Part shown: positions 22,501 to 31,504 of the stretch, piece by piece
How the letters are laid out: the number at the start of each line of letters is the position of its first letter
How positions within the stretch are numbered: the stretch's first letter is position 1
Assembly: GCA_030549175.1 (NCBI GenBank)
Contig: JAUKUA010000004.1
Coordinates: 124,001-188,000, forward strand
DNA from: Lasiosphaeris hirsuta
Lineage: Eukaryota; Ascomycota; Sordariomycetes; Sordariales; Lasiosphaeriaceae
Length of the DNA: 64,000 nt
Reading direction: 5' to 3'
Notes under the pieces: model-generated
Database searches by the model: none
What the model was told of the DNA's origin: nothing
What the model saw: the letters and a program-made list of their open reading frames with translations, nothing else
Made by a program: the position numbers and the translations under genes

Positions 22501-23372
22501 CTTCCCTGATGCACTGTGCAGCCTTCAACAAGAATGGCAAGTGTGAAAAGTGCCAGCATAATTGGCAGCAACACGTGCACGTCAAGGAGGAGATTGAGGA
22601 ATACTTGGTACTTGCTAATGACAAGGAGATCGAGAAACGGCTCTACCAAAACTCGAGCGACATCACGCTTCGTCAGGCGGGAATCGCAAGCCTCGAGCGA
22701 AGGATCACAGAGTACCGTCAGGAGCACCAACAGGTGTCATTATCAGCGGCACGTTTTGTGCTCTTCCTGCGGAAGGACTCGATTGCCACCTTTAACAACA
22801 AGCTGATCGAGTATATCAACCACCTCATCGAAGAGGAGGAGGGCAAGGTGCAGGTGGGTGGCGACCCAAAGAAGCTCAGGGCGCTGCGCGAGGACAAGAA
22901 GAAGCATATCGAGCTGGTAGAGATTATGGAGCAGAATATGCGGCTCGACCCGACGCAGTACCCGGCCCTCGACGAGACGGGAGTCGACCGTGAGGTGAAG
23001 GAGCTCTACAAGCTCAAGCACTTTGGCGGTAACCTGCGCAGCGTCAAGGAAGCCATTGTCACGTCCCATCAGGCCACGAACCGCGAGGTTGAATTCCGAG
23101 TCGGAGGGCGGAGGCGGCGGGGGATGTTTTCAGGCGCTGGCGCGGGCGCGAGGGCGGTGGCGGGGGCGGGGGTGGTGCTGGCAACGGAAGATGCGAATCA
23201 TGTCGTCCATGTTCACACGGATACCCCGGCACCCACGGCACCACGGCAAAGCCAACGTATTGGTGGTTTGGTTCGCGAATGGAAGGACAAGTTGAGCGAT
23301 GGCGACAGGTCGAATTCGTTGGCCTCGGCGTTTGTTGCGAAACTATCCGGCATGCAGTGGCCAAGGAGGTGA
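19599..23372 (+). CDS. large AIG1-type GTPase with SNTX-like N-terminus and two Cys/His clusters
   Basis: Single exon of 1257 residues; ATG 19599 in CCAAAATGAGC is preferred over 19560, where poly-A would encode an artificial Lys run. The N-terminus (LGTLYDARTDTFLP, about 16-35) matches the opening of the SNTX/stonustoxin-like superfamily, which is widespread in non-toxic fungal and animal proteins. Residues about 516-570 hold a Cys/His-rich zinc-binding-type cluster. The G domain follows: G1 GETGVGKST (about 598) and G3 LIDTPGIGDTRG (about 693), close to AIG1/GIMAP and septin-like GTPases; G4 is unclear. A second cluster (about 926-994, CEKCQHNWQQHVHV) and a long charged coiled-coil region follow. 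No signal peptide or membrane span, so a cytosolic protein is likely. Function unknown; fungal members are uncharacterised as far as I know. Confidence 0.88.
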   Translation: MSANSHRRPALGENVPLGTLYDARTDTFLPQCRLMAGTIPPESLTVSPEAKVDIKICAGPSRMDKFGLLGFHHDLIASLIAGCVQSHGITKYLDIGRQPDGGSTAALLYRLSTLTELLTIGAAGGVAFDLEALRAAEATHVVVRVEWGVQSVIEIRPLSGSLDVAALADVAERLKMAMSIDTSSDAHQPSSAGLDIRIFSDTMEHPIVTRDLSEALSFIRLLPAQVRQLYHGKGRPISYELLPFGILGYMNQALAAGNLTACRIVSLDAGYVEQLVSKLDDLQASYRRLSEYDAYVFKHQKFVSKPHFRSTEERVNRGESGVGAAFTDQLSVLLKEVRSGVKPALELSRHLHSFAGSASSPASLLAAEEAEVRAKVEFAAAVVANGGIYVGFSGRSLSWVLEQNSDRDLYVMSYSAAALGQDTWDDNRALVMELLETEARQSAAVVIVDRDAEQGGEMDTGRCRVAKYQGGKRVVDDVLEQRASVSNKCLIRFDPATLDSREMQKPVKRRFIKTACPGSRCGSEIRDWICSECACAVEYGYTDEYIYCDCGRSAFWHWDFRCCSPTHGDGYTAYGERRLESLLKRLTPSDHVNILILGETGVGKSTFINAFVNYLTYGSLDEAKQADELVSVIPCAFSTQVADEATGEFVEHHVRIGHDSGRADEQDGLEGGSATQQTMVYPVTIGNRVIRLIDTPGIGDTRGLEYDRKNVADVLATLRDYDDLHGIIILVKPNNARLTLTFEFCMKELLTHLHRNAVSNLVFGLTGARASNYAPGDTFIPLKSIVAEHKDAGMSLSSKTIYCFDSESFRYLAAVKQNVPMPNEEDFRNSWRHSSSEAFRLLEHLAIKKPHSTAQTIRLNSARLLIAQLTKPMAEISAVIRKNINLCEEQMLDLQNERLLGDKLRKRLVFETTHLRVRKLSKPRTVCTDVICREFQDDGTGTRRAVYKTHCHAECYLIDVKIEEVAHPSLMHCAAFNKNGKCEKCQHNWQQHVHVKEEIEEYLVLANDKEIEKRLYQNSSDITLRQAGIASLERRITEYRQEHQQVSLSAARFVLFLRKDSIATFNNKLIEYINHLIEEEEGKVQVGGDPKKLRALREDKKKHIELVEIMEQNMRLDPTQYPALDETGVDREVKELYKLKHFGGNLRSVKEAIVTSHQATNREVEFRVGGRRRRGMFSGAGAGARAVAGAGVVLATEDANHVVHVHTDTPAPTAPRQSQRIGGLVREWKDKLSDGDRSNSLASAFVAKLSGMQWPRR

Positions 23373-24790
23373 TGTTGGCGGTGGCCTGTGCCCACAGAGG
23401 CCTGTGCTCCACTGCCCACCTATTTCTCCAGATCCAGACAGCCACTGCCTTTTCCCTGCACCACGCACCACACATACCATCTATCCCTCACTTAGGTAGC
23501 AATATCATTACATTACTCCCTACAGGTCATGGTGTGCGTCTGTTTGCAAAAGACGAAGCGATAGACCACCGGGGAGCCCATAAATACTTACCCACCTTGG
23601 CTTGAGAATCTCCTCGTAGAGCCTATTTTATGGCACCTATTTTATGGCTGAGTTTACTGCTGGCTTTTCTGACTGTCTCAAAATTCCACTTTGCTAGTTC
23701 CCCCGTCTATTTCGTGCTGACCTTCACGACGACTCCCCCATTGCGACTTTGCAGACTGCTTTCGGCTTTTACTTGGCTCTGTTAAAACCCAAAAGGGAAG
23801 AATAAGTTTCATCCAGTGCCACTCCCCTCTTCTTTTTACCCGATAATACGAAGTACACTAGCAATATGCGGCACACACGAGTGATAAGCCGTGGCTAGAG
23901 TAGGGGCTAGCTGCAGAGGAGTAAACTAAATTCTAGCTTCGGAGTGTCGGCTATAGTAATCGTCGGGTTGCAGTTTTATTTAAGCCGTTCTAATAACGTA
24001 GGTAGCCCAGAGCGATAGCCTTTACGAATCCTTCCGATATTAGACCACTCAGTAGGCCAGATTTGTATCCCCGCTTTTAGACCCGAAAGTCAGGGCCAGT
24101 AGGCCTTGGGCCTGTTAGGCTGACAACCGTGCTATCTAGATATACAGACTGTTCTTCGGAACTGTGCTATCTGCAACTCCAAGTGCTACCATGGCCAGTT
24201 GGATCTGGCTACATAAACTGTTGGTAGCGATACTGGCCACTGTTGGCCCGTTGGGTAATCTATTAGTAATGAGGGAGGTTCGAAGACCTTCGGGGGGCCA
24301 CCTGGTACGGCCTAGTTAGTACCATTTGTTACAGCTGGTACAGTTCCCCGTGTGACAATCACGTTACAGTATTTTCTGCCTGCATGGGTTAGATGGCCGA
24401 CGCAGTTCGAAGTGGAAGGGAGACAAAAAATGGCTGGGGGATGGCCCGCCGGGTGCTTGGTTCGAGAAAATGGCACTTGACTTACTCTCAATTCGATAGT
24501 GACTCTAGGAGATTATCCCTTTTAGAAGGCTATATCGAAACCGTGGCCGGAGCGCTTCTTGACTTTGTAAATGTCCCTTGTTCACACTCTTCCTAACAAT
24601 TACTAGATCTTCTTTGGCACGCCCCATCGAGCAAGGAGCGTGTCCGGATGGGATGATATAGTCCAACGACTCCCGTTCCTGCGGCACGGAGCTAGCAACG
24701 GTGAAAAACAAGAGATGGCTGACAGTCAAACACAGCTCAGTACCGGTAGTTAATTACCTATAGGACCTACCCAGCTAACTGCTCGACTTC
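23373..24790. other. AT-leaning intergenic region, relic repeats likely
   Basis: No ORF with domain content. The sequence from about 23860 to 24380 is stop-rich and resembles the decayed DNA of 5-9 kb. No repeat ends demonstrated. Confidence 0.4.
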
Positions 24791-25380
24791 TTGACACGGA
24801 GACGGCCATATATGCAGCCACTTGGGGATGCATTCCACTGGCCGCCTCCCTGGAGAAGCAGGTCACTCCAGTGGATCTCCCAAAACAGGACATACAGATG
24901 CTGGGTTAGGGGACCAGCCGTCACCCTATCGATCCGGGGCTCGTCGAGGAGTGGGATGACTCGAATGGCAGAGCATCTCGCGGTGGTGGCCCAAAGGGAC
25001 GTTGGCAGGCCAGTGGTAGCCAAGTTCTCGTTTTCGGCGGTCCGATCGAGCCGGCAGAGCACCAATGACATGCTCCACTGTCTGACATACCAGATCCTTT
25101 GCCTCAGGCCCCGGCTTTTTCGCCCAGTTGCCTGCCATGATCAGGGCTATCACAGGGGTTTCGTAGCATTAAAGGCTTAGTTAGGCGCGCTTCTCGAATC
25201 CCATACGGACGAGACTGTAGTTTTTATCACTGATGCTCTTGATAAGGCACACGATCCCGCCGCCTCAATCAGCGTGCTGTGGGAGAGCGGCGCTTCACAC
25301 GACTTTTTAATGTCAAAATAGTTGCCGGGGGTGATCAGCCCTGGGAGTCCACTCGTTGATAAGCCAGCGGAGGCGGTCAA
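24791..25380 (+). pseudogene. decayed NACHT/STAND (NLR-type) NTPase fragment
   Basis: One frame (phase of 24791) keeps NACHT-like sense for about 195 codons across two TAGs (25178-25180, 25319-25321). A W-x-N-x-Y-x-W lead-in (WISQNRTYRCW) precedes a P-loop-like IRGSSRSGMTRMAEHL at about 24932-24979, where fungal NACHT proteins have GxPGSGKT; the Lys is Met here. Then comes KFSFSAVRSSRQSTNDMLHC and LTYQILCLRPRLF, as in the segment after the P-loop. After the first stop, VVFITDALDKAHD (25217-25255) matches the Walker B DALDEC motif with Glu to Lys. Spacing between the motifs fits a NACHT domain. Both catalytic motifs are damaged and the gene is dead. Confidence 0.6.
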
Positions 25381-26333
25381 CGGCGTGCGGCGGCGGTAGG
25401 AAGGGCCGATGACCCCTGAACCCCTGAACCCCTGACCGACAACCCTAACCCTGCTTCCGTGAGTGTGTGATCAATCGCTGCTCTCTTCCCCATCTTATTT
25501 ATCATCTTCCGATTTACACGTGCGTATCGGCGTTCGTCTACGGGTCCAGAACGTGGCAATCGAGTAGCGGTTCGCAGCTGCACCGTCCAAGTTTTGCATG
25601 CTTTGGCGCAACCAACCTGAAAGAAGCGGACGAAGCAGGGGGCGGCGCTGGCTGGCGGAGCTTCCCAGAGCGGAGCATTCGGTATTCGGCCCGGCTCCAG
25701 CCCAGACTCGCACCTCACAGGTCCTCGCGCCGCTGGGCACCCGTGGCACCCAAAGTTCCCAGCTTGAACAGCCACTGGCACCTAGGCCTTCCCAGCGCGT
25801 GGGGGGGGGGAGAGGCTTTCTCTCACTCTCGTCAAAAACAGGCCAGAGCCCCCCCCCCCAAAAGGGCTCAAAAGGGCATCCAATATTCTCACCTGGCGGA
25901 CCAACTCATTCGGCTTAGCTACGAGTCTTGTCAGGGCGCGCGCCTCGCCGTTATCGCCATCCCGGCTGGACTGTCTGCGACGGATCATGGATATGAGGTG
26001 AGGGTCTGTTCGTCAGCTCGGTACATCCAATGCGGGCGCGGGCGGTTCAGATGGAACCTTATCTGCTCGCGCGAGCTGTCCAGAAGCCTGAGAGCCCGGA
26101 TGCGTGCCTACGGGTTCCTAGTGGGCATGCCTCGGGCTGTCTGCGGCCAGTTTGGGGGCTCCCGCATCCGCCTGGATCCTCCCTCGTACCATCTATCACC
26201 ACCACTCATAAAACCTCCCCCCCCCCTACCGTTCCCGCCTGTTCCGTGCCATGTCATGTCGAGTCTGCCCGTGAGTTGAAGAGTGACACCCTCACCCCCG
26301 ACGTCGCCAAAACACACTTCGCAACCTCACACA
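25381..26333. promoter_or_regulatory. intergenic region upstream of MFS-like gene
   Basis: GC-rich, with a three-copy 8-mer (cccctgaa) at about 25410-25436 next to a telomere-like ccctaaccct, and short homopolymers. A 270-codon ORF at 25467-26279 has no domain and improbable composition and is treated as non-coding. Confidence 0.4.
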
Positions 26334-27719
26334 ATGACCTACAGGCTCCGGGAGCCAGCGACCGCAACCACGACCGCGGCCTCCAAGCCCCCTACCGCCG
26401 ACCTTGCGTTGACATCGCCTCCCGCCGGCCCGCCACCCCACCCAGCCGGAGCTCGCGCAGCCATGGCCGCGCCTGGGCTGGACAACAGGCCCAACTCGCC
26501 ACCACCACCACCACCACCACCACCCGCGGGCGGACCGGCCGAGAAAGCCTCGGGGGATCTCGGCCCGTACCCTCACCACCCGCCTCCCCCGCCGCCAGCC
26601 GTCCCCTCACCTAGCCTGCTGCCCCTCCTCACCGCCGCCCTCACCGCGGCCCTCGCCGAGACCTGCGCGCTCGCCCTCCTCCCGTCGATCGCGCAAACCC
26701 ACGCGCTGCCATCGCCCCTACCCTCGCTGCTCCCCGTCGCTACGGCGGTCGGCGCCATCCTAACCGCCCCGGCCCTGGACGCAGCCACCACCGCCCTAGG
26801 CACCGCGCACGCCCTGGCCCTGGGCCAGCTCCTCCTCTCCTTCTCCACCAGCCTCCTCCTCCTCCTCCTCCCGGGCCCCCTCCCCCTCCTCATCCTCGCC
26901 TCCCTCCTCCACGGTACCGCCACCTGCACAACCCTCACCCTCACCACCGCCCACTACCCGCTCCCGACCCACCTCGCCCACGCCCTCGGCGCCCTCATGG
27001 GCGCCCTCCTGCCCGCCCGCCGCGCAACCCTCCTCCTCCCGACGCTCCTCGCCGCCACCACCGCAGCCGCCATCCTCGCCACCCCAGGGGCGCTCACCCC
27101 CGGCCGAGGCCCCTCGCGCTCGCTGCGGCGTGCTGAGATGCAGGGCATGTTCAGCCCCGCCGCGACGCACGCCCTCCTGGCTGTTTCCCTACTGGCACTG
27201 GCGCACGGCGCGGCCGAGGCGGCCCCGCGCCCCGTTAGCCCCGGCTTCTGGGCCGGGATGGCGGCCAGCCGGGGGGTCCTCGCGGCCTCGTTCCCGTCCT
27301 CATCCTTATCCTCATCCTCATCCTCATCCTCATCCTCATCCTCATCCTCAATACCCGGGCGGTGGGCCGTGTACGGCGTGCTGGGGGCGGCGGCGGCGTG
27401 GGAGGGGACCGTGTGGTGGTCGGGCGGGGCGGGGACGGCGGTCGCGGGGTTGCTGCTGGGGCCTGTGTACCCCGTGGCCGTGGCCGTGTTGCTGCGCGGG
27501 CTGGCGCGGGGCGAGCGGGTCGGCGGGGTGGCGGTTGTGTCGGCGTTTGGGAGCGCGGGGCGGGCGGCGGCGCCGTTTACGGCGGGGGTCGCTGCGCAGG
27601 CCGTGGGGCCGGCTGTGTTGCATCCCATTGCGATTGGCTTGTTTGGCGTCATGGCGGGGTGCTGGTACGCGTTGCCGACGAGGTGGAAGACATCCGTTGT
27701 CCCTAGGGGAGTAATCTGA
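26334..27719 (+). CDS. MFS-like multi-pass membrane transporter
   Basis: 461 residues from MTYRLREPATATT, single exon. The first ~90 residues are a Pro/Ala-rich cytosolic tail with a His-poor PPPPPPPPP run. About ten hydrophobic segments follow (for example LLSFSTSLLLLLLPGPLPLL, AVAGLLLGPVYPVAVAVLL). The C-terminal half (GPVYPVAVAVLLRGL, SAFGSAGRAAAPFTAGV, HPIAIGLFGVMAGCWYAL) resembles fucose-permease/BSC6-like major facilitator proteins. A Ser tract of about 15-20 residues encoded by (TCCTCA)n at about 27296-27352 interrupts the loop between segments and could vary in length. The substrate cannot be told. The coding GC content is extreme, which produces long antisense shadow ORFs. An ATG at 26283 adds 17 residues. 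Confidence 0.72.
   Translation: MTYRLREPATATTTAASKPPTADLALTSPPAGPPPHPAGARAAMAAPGLDNRPNSPPPPPPPPPAGGPAEKASGDLGPYPHHPPPPPPAVPSPSLLPLLTAALTAALAETCALALLPSIAQTHALPSPLPSLLPVATAVGAILTAPALDAATTALGTAHALALGQLLLSFSTSLLLLLLPGPLPLLILASLLHGTATCTTLTLTTAHYPLPTHLAHALGALMGALLPARRATLLLPTLLAATTAAAILATPGALTPGRGPSRSLRRAEMQGMFSPAATHALLAVSLLALAHGAAEAAPRPVSPGFWAGMAASRGVLAASFPSSSLSSSSSSSSSSSSSSIPGRWAVYGVLGAAAAWEGTVWWSGGAGTAVAGLLLGPVYPVAVAVLLRGLARGERVGGVAVVSAFGSAGRAAAPFTAGVAAQAVGPAVLHPIAIGLFGVMAGCWYALPTRWKTSVVPRGVI
27296..27352 (+). repeat. hexanucleotide microsatellite (TCCTCA)n
   Basis: About nine tandem TCCTCA-type units, one variant (tccttatcc), in frame inside the MFS-like gene and coding poly-Ser. Confidence 0.85.
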
Positions 27720-27857
27720 TAGAAATGTCATTATGTTCGTTTTGACAGTTGGCCAAGTCCTATGTCACGGGTACGTACCAGCAATGCAATCGTGTGGTCT
27801 ATTAGTCTATTTCTATGACAGCTGAGGGCCCAACGCCCAGACCAAAAAAAAACCACC

Positions 27858-28725
27858 TCATTTCCTCCCCGTCGCCGCATCCTTGACATTGATTTTCCCT
27901 TCGACAATGTCCTTGACTGTGTCGTGGATCTCGGAAAAGTCCTGAAAGGTCGTAAACGGCACGTTTTCCTTCTCGCAGTACGTCACAAGATCTCGTCGAA
28001 TGTCAGCTATGAACCTGCATCGCGATCAGAAAACAACATACCTCGGCCCGCCTTGGCGAAGAGTAGTTCGGTTTCCTTGGCGGCCGAGAGGTCAGACACG
28101 CCGTCGCCGGCATAGAAGAGCACTGGCCTCTCGCCCTCGGGGAGGTTGGCGTAGGGCCGGATCTCCAGCGACTTGTCGTGGCCGAATCCGCTTCGCAATC
28201 ATGTTAGTGTTATGTTGTTTGTCAAAGTTTTAGATTTTGTTACCTGGCGTCGTGAAACACAATCTGCCACCCCCCCTCCTCGTTGATGCTCCTCCCCGGC
28301 CGCGCCGCCACGTTATTGCTCACGATCTGCAGCGAGTCGGCCTCGTCCCGGCCTAGGAAGTGGGCGAGCAGGGCCCGGATGATGGGCTCCATGCCGCCGC
28401 TGAGCACGACGATGGGCACGTTGTTGTCGCGGGCCCAGTAGAAGAATTCCTTGAAGCCGGCGTCCAGCGTGATATTCTGCAGCAGCGTGTCGATACACTG
28501 GTCGAACGGGGCCTTGATGCTGTCCATCATCTCCTGGAAGCTGTCCCGGAAGTCGCGCCGGCCAAAGAGCACGTCGCCGTTGCCCATCTTGCGCAGCCCC
28601 GCGCCAAAGCCGAGGTTGTCCGTGATGAAGTCATTGCTGTCCTGCTGCGTGATGGTGCCGTCGAAATCCGTAAAGAAGATGAACTGGGGCGCTGTCCGCA
28701 TTGCGGGGAGCGCAGTGGATCCCAT
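27858..28725 (-). CDS. HAD-superfamily phosphatase (MtnX/PSP-like)
   Basis: Three exons: 28725-28244, 28190-28042 and 27991-27858 (254 residues). HAD motif I is FFTDFDGTITQQDSNDF (about 15-31), motif II is IVVLSGGMEP, and motif IV is FYAGDGVSDLSAAKETELL. This pattern matches the IB-subfamily phosphatases related to MtnX and phosphoserine phosphatase; the physiological substrate is not determinable. Intron 28191-28243 has a CTAAC branch and restores HDASGFGHDK. Intron 27992-28041 ends in GAG, an unusual acceptor, chosen because it gives AGRDLVTYCEKENVPF as in homologues; an alternative TAG acceptor would leave an intron of only 36 nt. Predicted soluble and cytosolic. Confidence 0.88.
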
Positions 28726-29382
28726 CTTGGCGGGCTGCTTTGGGAACTGAGCTGAGGGGCAGTTGCGTCAAATTTCGCGATCGAGGAGCAGTAGGAAGCT
28801 TGTCTTTTATGTTGTGTTTTCCCCAAACTCATCAAAAAGCCGAGCGCGATGGGCGACCCTGTGCTCGGATTTTGGGCAGTGGCGAGATGAGTCCAGGGCG
28901 AAACAATTCGGGGGAATATCCCGGCCGAGAGTCGCGATTCCATGCAGCTGTACCATAAGCGTAGGGCATGGTTCACCATGGTCCCTGGTTCCTGGCGTAG
29001 CTCGGTTACCTCTCCCCCTCCCCCCCCCCCCCAATTGCATATCGGCTCTGCTTGGGCTCCGATCGACACCCGATCCGGAGCTGAGCAGTACCAAAGCCCA
29101 CTAGAAAGGCGAAAAAAAAAATTGCGGAAGCTTCAATGGGCCAGACCCAATCTCCCAGGCACATTGAGCCACCCTCGGGCCAAGTCACAGTCATGGAATG
29201 GAGTCAATCTGGACGGGCACAGCAGAAGCACAAATGTTGCAATGCCTGAATTTTGGGGATCATTTGCTTAGCGGGGCAGCGGCGATAAGATAAGCGCGCC
29301 CCACGCCAAAATTCCATGGTGGGGGAGCTTTGCGACCAAATAGGTTTGCGGACGAGCTTGCCCGACACCGACCATCGCAGCC
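28726..29382. promoter_or_regulatory. divergent intergenic region between HAD and EIF1AD-like genes
   Basis: About 650 bp between opposite start codons, with a C12 run at about 29021-29032. No gene or defined motif. Confidence 0.4.
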
Positions 29383-29861
29383 ATGGGCAAACCGAAACGC
29401 AACATCCTCGCCGCGGCCGAGGAGTCGTCGACGCCTCCCGACCAGCTCACCGAGTCGCAGTCGCTCGCCCGGGTCGTCAAGGCCGAGGGCAACAACCTCT
29501 ACGCCGTTATCCTGCCCTCCAAGAAACCGCTCCTAGTCGAGCTCGAGCCCCGGTTCCGCAATACCATCTGGATCAAGCGAGGCGGCTACGTGCTGATCGA
29601 TGTCGCCTCCTCCTCGGAGCGCCCGCCCAACAGCCGCGTCGTTGGCGAGATAATCAACGTGGTGCGCGACGAGAAGGCCTGGCGGAAGCTGCCCTACTGG
29701 TGTGTTTGCCCCCGCCCTGCCCCCACCGCCAAACCAGGACCCAACTGACGTTGCGCAGGCCCAAGCAGTTCACAAAGAACACGTACGAAGACGAAGACGA
29801 CGACGAGTCGACCGTGGGGAAGATGCCGCCGAGCGGCTCCGAGGACGAGGACGAGGACTGA
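29383..29861 (+). CDS. EIF1AD: EIF1AD-like S1/eIF1A-domain protein
   Basis: Two exons: 29383-29699 and 29759-29861 (139 residues); intron 29700-29758 has GTGTGT, a CTGAC branch and GCAG. The start MGKPKRNILAAAEES and the OB-fold segment (SLARVVKAEGNNLYAVILPS, TIWIKRGGYVLIDV, GEIINVV) match the eIF1A-like domain of EIF1AD rather than eIF1A itself, and the C-terminus is acidic (GSEDEDED). EIF1AD is a nuclear protein linked to stress response and ribosome biogenesis in animals; the fungal role is inferred by homology. Its 3' end lies about 20 bp from the convergent ALG3 stop. Confidence 0.9.
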
Positions 29862-29881
29862 TGCTGAAACCGGGCATTTGG

Positions 29882-31293
29882 CTATTTCTTGGCAGCCGCA
29901 TCCTTGGATGCTGCCCTTCGGGGCTCCCATTCCTCGCCAGCACCACACCAAACGAGACCGACGGTTGCGGCGAGAGCCCCAACCACTACGGCGGAGCTGA
30001 CAGAGGTGCTGGGGAACACGTTCCAAGCCCATTCCTGGGCAGCCCAGAGGCCGTACTGGAAGACGGGATGGATGCCGCTGCGCCAGAGGAGGAATGGGGT
30101 GGACCAGGCGAGATACGAGTAGAACTGGTAGTGCAGGGAGCGGGCAAAGAGCAGTCCAATGACGTTAGCCGTGAGGATAGTAGTCAGAATATACTGTGGC
30201 GTGATGTTGCGAGATACGGCCTGTTGTTCCTTGTTGGTGAAAGGTGCCTTGCCGCGGATGAGTGGTGCAACGAGCCCGAGGAGAGACATGGGCGCGGGCT
30301 TGAGCCAGCGGCCGGCAATGAAGCCCACCAGGACGGCGACGTGCAGCCCGAGAAGGCCCAGCGCAAACCCCTTGCTCAGGAACACGTCCTCTCCCACGAA
30401 CCGCCAGTTGACAGTCCACTTGAAGAAGAACTGGCGCGAAAACTCAAACGCCTTGGACAGGTACCCCCAGGGGTTGTAGGCCAGAAACGGCACGCCAATG
30501 AGCACCTGCACCAGCGCCATCATGGCGGCGAGCCGCATGCTCGAGGCGAGCCCGCTGCCCAGGAACAGGACGATGCCGACGGCGGGCAAGACCAGCAGCA
30601 GCGACATCTTGATGCCCAGGCCCCACGTGTAGAGCAGCGCGCCGAGCCGCCAGGACCGGCGCTGGAAGCAGAAGATGGCCAGCCACAGGAAGAAGACGGC
30701 AAAGCAGTCGTTGAAGCACCGCAGGACGAAGATGCTGTGCAGGCGCTTCGAGAGTATCAGTAGCGGGAACACGTACGGCGGCGCCTGCGCCGGGATGTCA
30801 GCCGTCATTGCAAAGCAGCGGGGACGTGACGTACCTTTGCCTGCCAGTAGCACGCCATGACGACGCCCAGCGTCGCCATGTAGAGGGCGGCAAAGAGCTG
30901 CTGGGCCAGGAGGATGTTCCGGCCCTCGCTGGTCAGGTGGTAGAGCCCCGTGTAGATGTAGACGTGGGCGGCCGGGTAGACTAGAGGCCCGGTGCCGCCG
31001 TCGATGCGCGGGTAGTCGCGCTCGCCCGATATGATCTGTGCGACGTGTTCCATGTATGCGACCCAGTCAATCTCGGTGTCTGTTCCGGCTTGAGGTCAGC
31101 GGGCCGCCAACTGCACCGGCTGGGTGGGTGGGTATCGATGCTTACAGGGCACTTTCCAGATGACCAGGCCGCAGAGCAGTGCGTCTGCCAGGAACAGGCC
31201 CGGCGGGACGAGCTTGGAGAGGGCGTGCCGTCCATTCGCAATGTCGAGGACAAGCCGGAAGGCTTGCTGGTGAATGGGCGGGCTGCTGGCCAT
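29882..31293 (-). CDS. ALG3: ALG3 dolichyl-P-Man:Man5GlcNAc2-PP-dolichol alpha-1,3-mannosyltransferase
   Basis: Three exons: 31293-31146, 31079-30835 and 30784-29882 (431 residues). This ER multi-pass enzyme adds the first lumenal mannose to the N-glycan precursor. Hallmarks are [15 protein letters not shown] at the first junction, [17 protein letters not shown] (catalytic loop), [15 protein letters not shown], the [14 protein letters not shown] region and [20 protein letters not shown] near the C-terminus. Length is close to yeast Alg3 (458). Introns 31080-31145 and 30785-30834 (50 nt) both have CTGAC branch sites. The C-terminus ends with Lys (AAAKK), matching a KKxx-like ER retrieval tail in spirit but not exactly. 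Confidence 0.95.
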
Positions 31294-31504
31294 GGTGCTG
31301 GCGTTGCTCGTGGAGAGTTTGACGGTCCAGATGGCGAGGACGCGTTTCGCTTGGGAGCTCAGCTCGAGCACCTGCAAACAAAGCGCTGGCACGGACAGCC
31401 GTCAGGCGCTGCCAGCTGACAGGCTCAGGGGACAAAGTTGTGTGCAGACCCGGCAGATGCATATATTCTGTCGAAGCATTTAATTTACAGCAATTTACGG
31501 ATTA
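31294..31504. promoter_or_regulatory. ALG3 upstream region and D-amino-acid oxidase 3' flank
   Basis: Short spacer of about 210 bp between tandem minus-strand genes. It must hold the ALG3 promoter. Confidence 0.4.

Noticed and set aside
25405..25452. Telomere-like ccctaaccct beside 8-mer repeats
   Set aside because: Only one and a half telomere units; too short to call an interstitial telomere.
25467..26279. 270-codon plus-strand ORF
   Set aside because: No domain, odd composition (Pro/Arg/Ser rich, long homopolymer-coded stretches), and overlap with the promoter of the MFS-like gene.
26796..27731. Several long minus-strand ORFs
   Set aside because: Antisense shadows of the very GC-rich MFS-like gene; translations are Arg/Gly/Glu low complexity.
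29702..30763. 353-codon plus-strand ORF
   Set aside because: Antisense to ALG3; ALG3 motifs on the minus strand are unambiguous.
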